NCBI GenBank assembly: GCA_013127575.1
Contig: CP053418.1
Span: forward strand, 434,001-498,000
Reading direction: 5' to 3'
DNA from: Ramlibacter terrae
Lineage (GTDB): Bacteria; Pseudomonadota; Gammaproteobacteria; Burkholderiales; Burkholderiaceae_C
DNA length: 64,000 nucleotides
In this document: one piece after another, positions 61,003 through 64,000 of the stretch
Position numbering within the stretch: the stretch's first letter is position 1
Layout: the number at the start of each line of letters is the position of its first letter
Made by a program: the position numbers and the translations under genes
Notes under the pieces: generated by a model
The model's database searches: none
What the model saw: only the letters and a program-made list of their open reading frames with translations
What the model was told of the DNA's origin: nothing

Positions 61003-61124
61003 AGCAGCCGGCATTGTACCGTCTGCGCCCAAGCAGCCCTGCTGCGGAGCACGTTCGACCGCGCTCAGGCCATCTTTGCAGCCCTGAAATAGACGCCCCG
61101 CCGCACCGGGGTACCATCCGCCGC

Positions 61125-61499
61125 ATGATGCCCATCCGCCCTTCCAAGCCGGTGACGCTGGCGCACGACAAGACCGTTGCCGTGCAGGAGGACGTGCGCC
61201 AGGCGCAGGCCGACCTGCACGACGCCAACGAGGTGCTGGCGGACACCGTGGTAGGCGCCATCGTCACCAAGGAGAGCGTCAAGGCCGCGCTGGTGCAGAA
61301 CCTGCAGGTCGAAGGCCAGTTGCAGGATGTTGTCAAGGAGCTCGAGGTGGTCACCGACCTGCTCAAGAAGGCCGAAGACGAAAAGGCCGAGCGCGCGCAG
61401 GAGGACGTCACCATGGCCGGCCGCCGCTCCGGCGAGGGTGTCGACAGCGTGATCGAGCACATGAGCGCCTCCGCCCGCCGCAAGTCGCTCGACCGCTGA
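61125..61499 (+). CDS. Coiled-coil hypothetical protein
   Basis: 124 aa (or 123 from the next ATG). It is almost entirely alpha-helical with heptad-like Leu/Val spacing (QADLHDANEVLADTVVGAIVTKESVKAALVQNLQVEGQLQDVVKELEVVTDLLKKAEDEKAERA). No leader or membrane segment. No family recognised. It lies upstream of the cytochrome c5 gene in the same orientation with 137 bases between, so it is probably a separate transcript. Confidence 0.65.
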   Translation: MMPIRPSKPVTLAHDKTVAVQEDVRQAQADLHDANEVLADTVVGAIVTKESVKAALVQNLQVEGQLQDVVKELEVVTDLLKKAEDEKAERAQEDVTMAGRRSGEGVDSVIEHMSASARRKSLDR

Positions 61500-61568
61500 G
61501 CTCCTGCGCGCCGGCGCCCAGCCGCCGCCCTGTCCCACCCGCGCCCGGGCCGCCTCGGCCTCGCTGGC

Positions 61569-61574
61569 TATAAT
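61569..61574 (+). promoter_or_regulatory. -10 box for the cytochrome c5 gene
   Basis: TATAAT, a perfect -10, 62 bases before the ATG. No recognisable -35 at 16-18 bases upstream. Confidence 0.5.
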
Positions 61575-61636
61575 CGCCGGTTGATTTTTGAAACCGCGCC
61601 ATTCAGAGCGGACAACGCGCACACACCGAGGACGCC

Positions 61637-62569
61637 ATGAGCGACAGCACGCTGGAAGAAGCCCACACCGGCCCCATCAAGACCCCGAAGCAGCTGCTGA
61701 TCGCGGTACTGTTCTCCTTCCCGGTCCCCGTCTTCATCATCATCGCGCTGGTGATGTACGTGGCTTCCGACAACAAGCCCGCCGGCAGCACCGACATCGA
61801 GAAGTACGCCCCGGGCGGCCTGACGGCGCAAGACCTCGACCGCGGTGTCGCCCAGCGCATCCGCAAGGTCGGCACGGTCGAGATCCGCGACGCCAACCGC
61901 ACGCTCAAGGGCGGCGAAGAGGTCTACAAGGCCCAGTGTTCCGCCTGCCACGCCACCGGCGCGGCCAACGCGCCGAAGTTCGGCGATGCCGGCGCCGGGC
62001 CAACCGCATCCGGCCGGCTTCGAAGCGCTGGTGCAGTCCGCGCTGAAGGGCAAGGGCGCCATGCCCCCGCAAGGCGGCGGCGACTTCGACGACATCGAGA
62101 TCGCCCGCGCGGTGGCCTTCATGGCCAACGCCGGCGGCGCGAAGTTCACCGAGCCGGCGCAGCCTGCCCCGGCCGCTGCCGGCGCCGCCCCCGCGGCCGG
62201 CGCGACCACCGCCGCGGCCCCGGCTGCTGCTGCCGCGCCCGCCGCTCCGGCCCCCGCCGCAGCGCCGGCTGCTGCCGCCCCCGCCGCGGCCGCTCCGGCT
62301 GCCGCCCCCGCCGCCGCCCGGTGGCCGCGGCCGGCAACGGCGAGGCGCTCTACAAGTCGGCTTGCATGATGTGCCACGCCGCTGGCGTCGCCAACGCTCC
62401 GAAGTTCGGCGACAAGGCCGCTTGGGCCCCGCGCATCGCCCGGGGCGTGCCGGTGCTGGTGCAGTCCGCCATCAAGGGCAAGGGCGCCATGCCGCCGCGC
62501 GGCGGTTCCAGCGCCTCCGACGCCGAGATCACGGCGACGGTGCAATACATGGTGAACGCCGCCAAGTAA
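61637..62569 (+). CDS. Membrane-anchored di-heme cytochrome c5 family protein
   Basis: About 311 aa. One membrane helix (LLIAVLFSFPVPVFIIIALVMYV, residues 20-42) anchors it. Two homologous heme domains follow: CSACHATGAANAPKFGD (residues 101-105 for CxxCH) and CMMCHAAGVANAPKFGD, each with a GKGAMPP/QGG or RGG Met ligand region. They are joined by a long Ala/Pro linker. Frameshifts at about 61997 and 62012 (CCTGG read as CCGG each) and about 62321. It likely passes electrons in the respiratory chain at the periplasmic face. Transcription ends in a terminator just after. Confidence 0.9.
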   Translation: MSDSTLEEAHTGPIKTPKQLLIAVLFSFPVPVFIIIALVMYVASDNKPAGSTDIEKYAPGGLTAQDLDRGVAQRIRKVGTVEIRDANRTLKGGEEVYKAQCSACHATGAANAPKFGDAGAGPTASGRLRSAGAVRAEGQGRHAPARRRRLRRHRDRPRGGLHGQRRRREVHRAGAACPGRCRRRPRGRRDHRRGPGCCCRARRSGPRRSAGCCRPRRGRSGCRPRRRPVAAAGNGEALYKSACMMCHAAGVANAPKFGDKAAWAPRIARGVPVLVQSAIKGKGAMPPRGGSSASDAEITATVQYMVNAAK

Positions 62570-62584
62570 GGCGCCTTCCCCGCA

Positions 62585-62612
62585 CGAGAAAGCCGGCGCG
62601 AGCCGGCTTTTT
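62585..62612 (+). terminator. Rho-independent terminator after the cytochrome c5 gene
   Basis: AAAGCCGGC/GCCGGCTTT stem with a GCGA tetraloop and T run. It may also serve the convergent gene on the minus strand. Confidence 0.88.
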
Positions 62613-63130
62613 CATTGGGCGGCGGCGGGGCTCGCCACGTAGCCGAAGCGCCCGGGCAGGTCGCGCGCCGCCACCTCCCGCGGCTGCCACGTGCCTTGCT
62701 CGATGGCGTCGGCGGCCTGCTCGATGTCGAGCGTGTGCACCGGCCGAGCCCGATGTCGGTGTCCGGTACAGGCGCCCCGTCTCGTCGACCAGGCAGTCCT
62801 GCACCTGCGCGGCGCGGCCGGTGTGGCTGGTGACCGCGTTGCCGGGCCCCAGCCGCCAGATCGTGGCGTGGCCTGCAGTTCCACGTACACCCGCTGCGGA
62901 CCGTTCTGGAAGAACCACTGGCCGCGGTCGTCGCGGTCGTAGTTGCGGTGGATGAAGTCCACCAGCTTTTCGTGGCGCAGCAGCGAGCCCTTGCTTTGCG
63001 GGAAGGGCCCGCCGGCCTGCACGCGGTCGTCGCGCATGTACCAGTTGCCGCGCTCGTCCAGCCCCAGCCAGCCGTAGCAGTGCGGCACGTTGGGCCACTT
63101 GGCCATGGCCTGGCGCACGATATCGTCCAT
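62612..63130 (-). CDS. Conserved hypothetical protein of about 174 aa
   Basis: Soluble, with many Trp, Gly and aromatic residues. It starts MDDIVRQAMAKWPNVPHCYGWLGLDERGNWYMRDD and continues KLVDFIHRNYDRDDRGQWFFQNGPQRVYVELQATP. The next part is garbled by frameshifts near 62870, 62770 and 62750; corrected pieces read WRLGPGNAVTSHTG and LGQVHTLDIEQAADAIEQGTW. The WLGLDERGNWYMRDD and GQWFFQNGPQRVYVELQATP blocks look like those of a family found in Comamonadaceae, but I cannot name a domain. It is 32 bases downstream of the TSUP gene. Confidence 0.75.
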   Translation of the reverse strand: MDDIVRQAMAKWPNVPHCYGWLGLDERGNWYMRDDRVQAGGPFPQSKGSLLRHEKLVDFIHRNYDRDDRGQWFFQNGPQRVYVELQATPRSGGWGPATRSPATPAAPRRCRTAWSTRRGACTGHRHRARPVHTLDIEQAADAIEQGTWQPREVAARDLPGRFGYVASPAAAQ

Positions 63131-63162
63131 GGCCCATTATCCGGCGCGGCGGCCGTGCGCGG

Positions 63163-63920
63163 TCAGCGCAGGAAGGCGTCGTAGCCGGTCTTCAGGATCA
63201 GCGCGCCGACCACGAAGATGAACACGATCCGCACGAAGCCGGCGCCGTGCTTGAGCGCCAGTGCGTGCCCAGCAGGCTGCCCGCCACGTTGCACACGGCC
63301 AGCGCCAGCGCGTAGTGCCACCACACGTGGCCCTTGATGGCGAACAGGATCAGCGCGGCCAGGTTGGTGGCGGTGTTCAGCAGCTTGGCCGCGGCCGACG
63401 CGTTCAGGAAGTCGTAGCCCAGCGCGCGCACGAACAGGAAGACGAAGAAGCTGCCGGTGCCCGGGCCGAAGAAGCCGTCGTAGAAGCCCAGCACGGCGCC
63501 GATCGCGCAGGCCGCATAGGTCTGGGTGCGGCCGCTCAGCCGCGGCGTGTGGTCGCGCCCCAGTTCCTTGCGGGCCAGCGTGTACAGCAGCACCGCCATC
63601 AGCACGAAGGGCAGCAGCTTGCGCAGGAACTCCGGGGAGATGACGGTGACCGTCCACGCGCCCAGGAAGGCGCCCGTGAAGCCGGCCGCGGCCGCGGGCA
63701 GCAGCGTGCCCCAGTTCATCTCCACCCGGCGGCTGTACTGCAGCGCGGCGATGCCGGTGCCCCACACCGAGGCGCTCTTGTTGATGCCGAACAGCGTGGC
63801 CGGGTGCGTGGTGGGGAAGACGGCGAACAGCGCCGGCACCAGGATCAGGCCGCCGCCGCCCACGATCGCATCGACGAAACCGGCCAGCACCGAGGCCAGC
63901 GAAACGAGCAGCAACTCCAT
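63163..63920 (-). CDS. TSUP-family permease (DUF81)
   Basis: About 252 aa with eight hydrophobic segments. The N-terminal repeat starts LVSLASVLAGFVDAIVGGGGLILVPALFA and contains FGINKSASVWGT; the second half repeats the pattern as IGAVLGFYDGFFGPGTGSFFVFLFV and LLNTATNLAALILFAIKG. The family (TauE/SafE, YfcA) exports sulfite, sulfonates or similar organic anions, and substrate cannot be told. A frameshift near 63262 (CACCTGGCG read as CACTGGCG) moves the end, which corrects to LKHGAGFVRIVFIFVVGALILKTGYDAFLR. Confidence 0.9.
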
Positions 63921-63985
63921 TGCACCGATTGTGGCATCGGGGCTGGCACGGGCTTTGCGGTGTGCTCCCCGTCGTCGGCATTACA

Positions 63986-64000
63986 AGGAACAACATAATG
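63986..64000 (+). other. Possible start of a gene running off the window
   Basis: AAGGA followed 8 bases later by ATG at the last three bases, divergent from the TSUP permease. Only the start codon is inside, so it stays a guess. Confidence 0.3.

Overview
The window is about 67% GC and reads as a beta-proteobacterial chromosome, most like Burkholderiales/Comamonadaceae (Ramlibacter- or Variovorax-like). This rests on gene order (gph-trpE-trpG-trpD-trpC; tRNA-Tyr/Gly/Thr-tuf-tRNA-Trp-secE-nusG-rplKAJL-rpoBC; rsmB-DUF4390-ntrY-ntrX) and on protein character. No species is claimed.

Layout. 1-4.6 kb, minus strand: apaG, a CPA2 cation/proton antiporter, a YbdK-type carboxylate-amine ligase, thiL, a secreted SNase-like nuclease and the 5' part of pgpA. 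4.7-9.7 kb: rpe, a clade-2 catalase with small flanking ORFs, gph and a chalcone-isomerase-like secreted protein. 10.0-17.0 kb: a trp operon, trpE to trpC. A GxxExxY gene bounded by inverted repeats sits between trpE and trpG, and ltaE and a LysE exporter sit between trpG and trpD; ung follows. 17.0-30.8 kb: the tRNA/tuf/secE/nusG/ribosomal protein/RNA polymerase core, ending in a strong terminator. 30.9-38.7 kb: PsiF-like and LemA-like proteins, a flavocytochrome c pair (fccAB), rsmB, DUF4390, ntrY-ntrX and tRNA-Phe. 38.7-47.3 kb is accessory: an RTX protein, an M14 carboxypeptidase, an ECF41 sigma factor with its carboxymuconolactone-decarboxylase-family partner, a Bug solute-binding protein, an adenosine deaminase, and two small genes. 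47.3-60.6 kb: one giant YD-repeat/LysM polymorphic toxin and a downstream candidate immunity gene. 60.6-64.0 kb: a small possible antitoxin-like ORF, tRNA-Arg, a coiled-coil protein, a di-heme cytochrome c5, a hypothetical protein and a TSUP permease.

The most pervasive signal is in the sequence itself. Genes that cannot be dead (rpoB, rpoC, rplA, rplK, nusG, secE, all trp genes) carry many single-base frameshifts. In nearly every case I could reconstruct, the correct codon text restores a CCWGG site (CCTGG read as CTGG, CCGG or CCACGG; CCAGG read as CCGG). This looks like systematic base-calling error at Dcm-type 5-methylcytosine sites in an unpolished long-read assembly, so it also suggests that the host methylates CCWGG. 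I therefore annotate these genes as full-length CDS with assembly frameshifts, not as pseudogenes. Coordinates span the whole gene.

The most interesting biology is (i) the ECF41 sigma factor, with two matching predicted promoters (TGTCAC[A/G]-N16-CGTC) before itself and before its partner gene, (ii) the giant YD-repeat toxin with an unclassified C-terminal domain and adjacent candidate immunity gene, and (iii) the inverted-repeat-bounded GxxExxY insertion in the trp operon.
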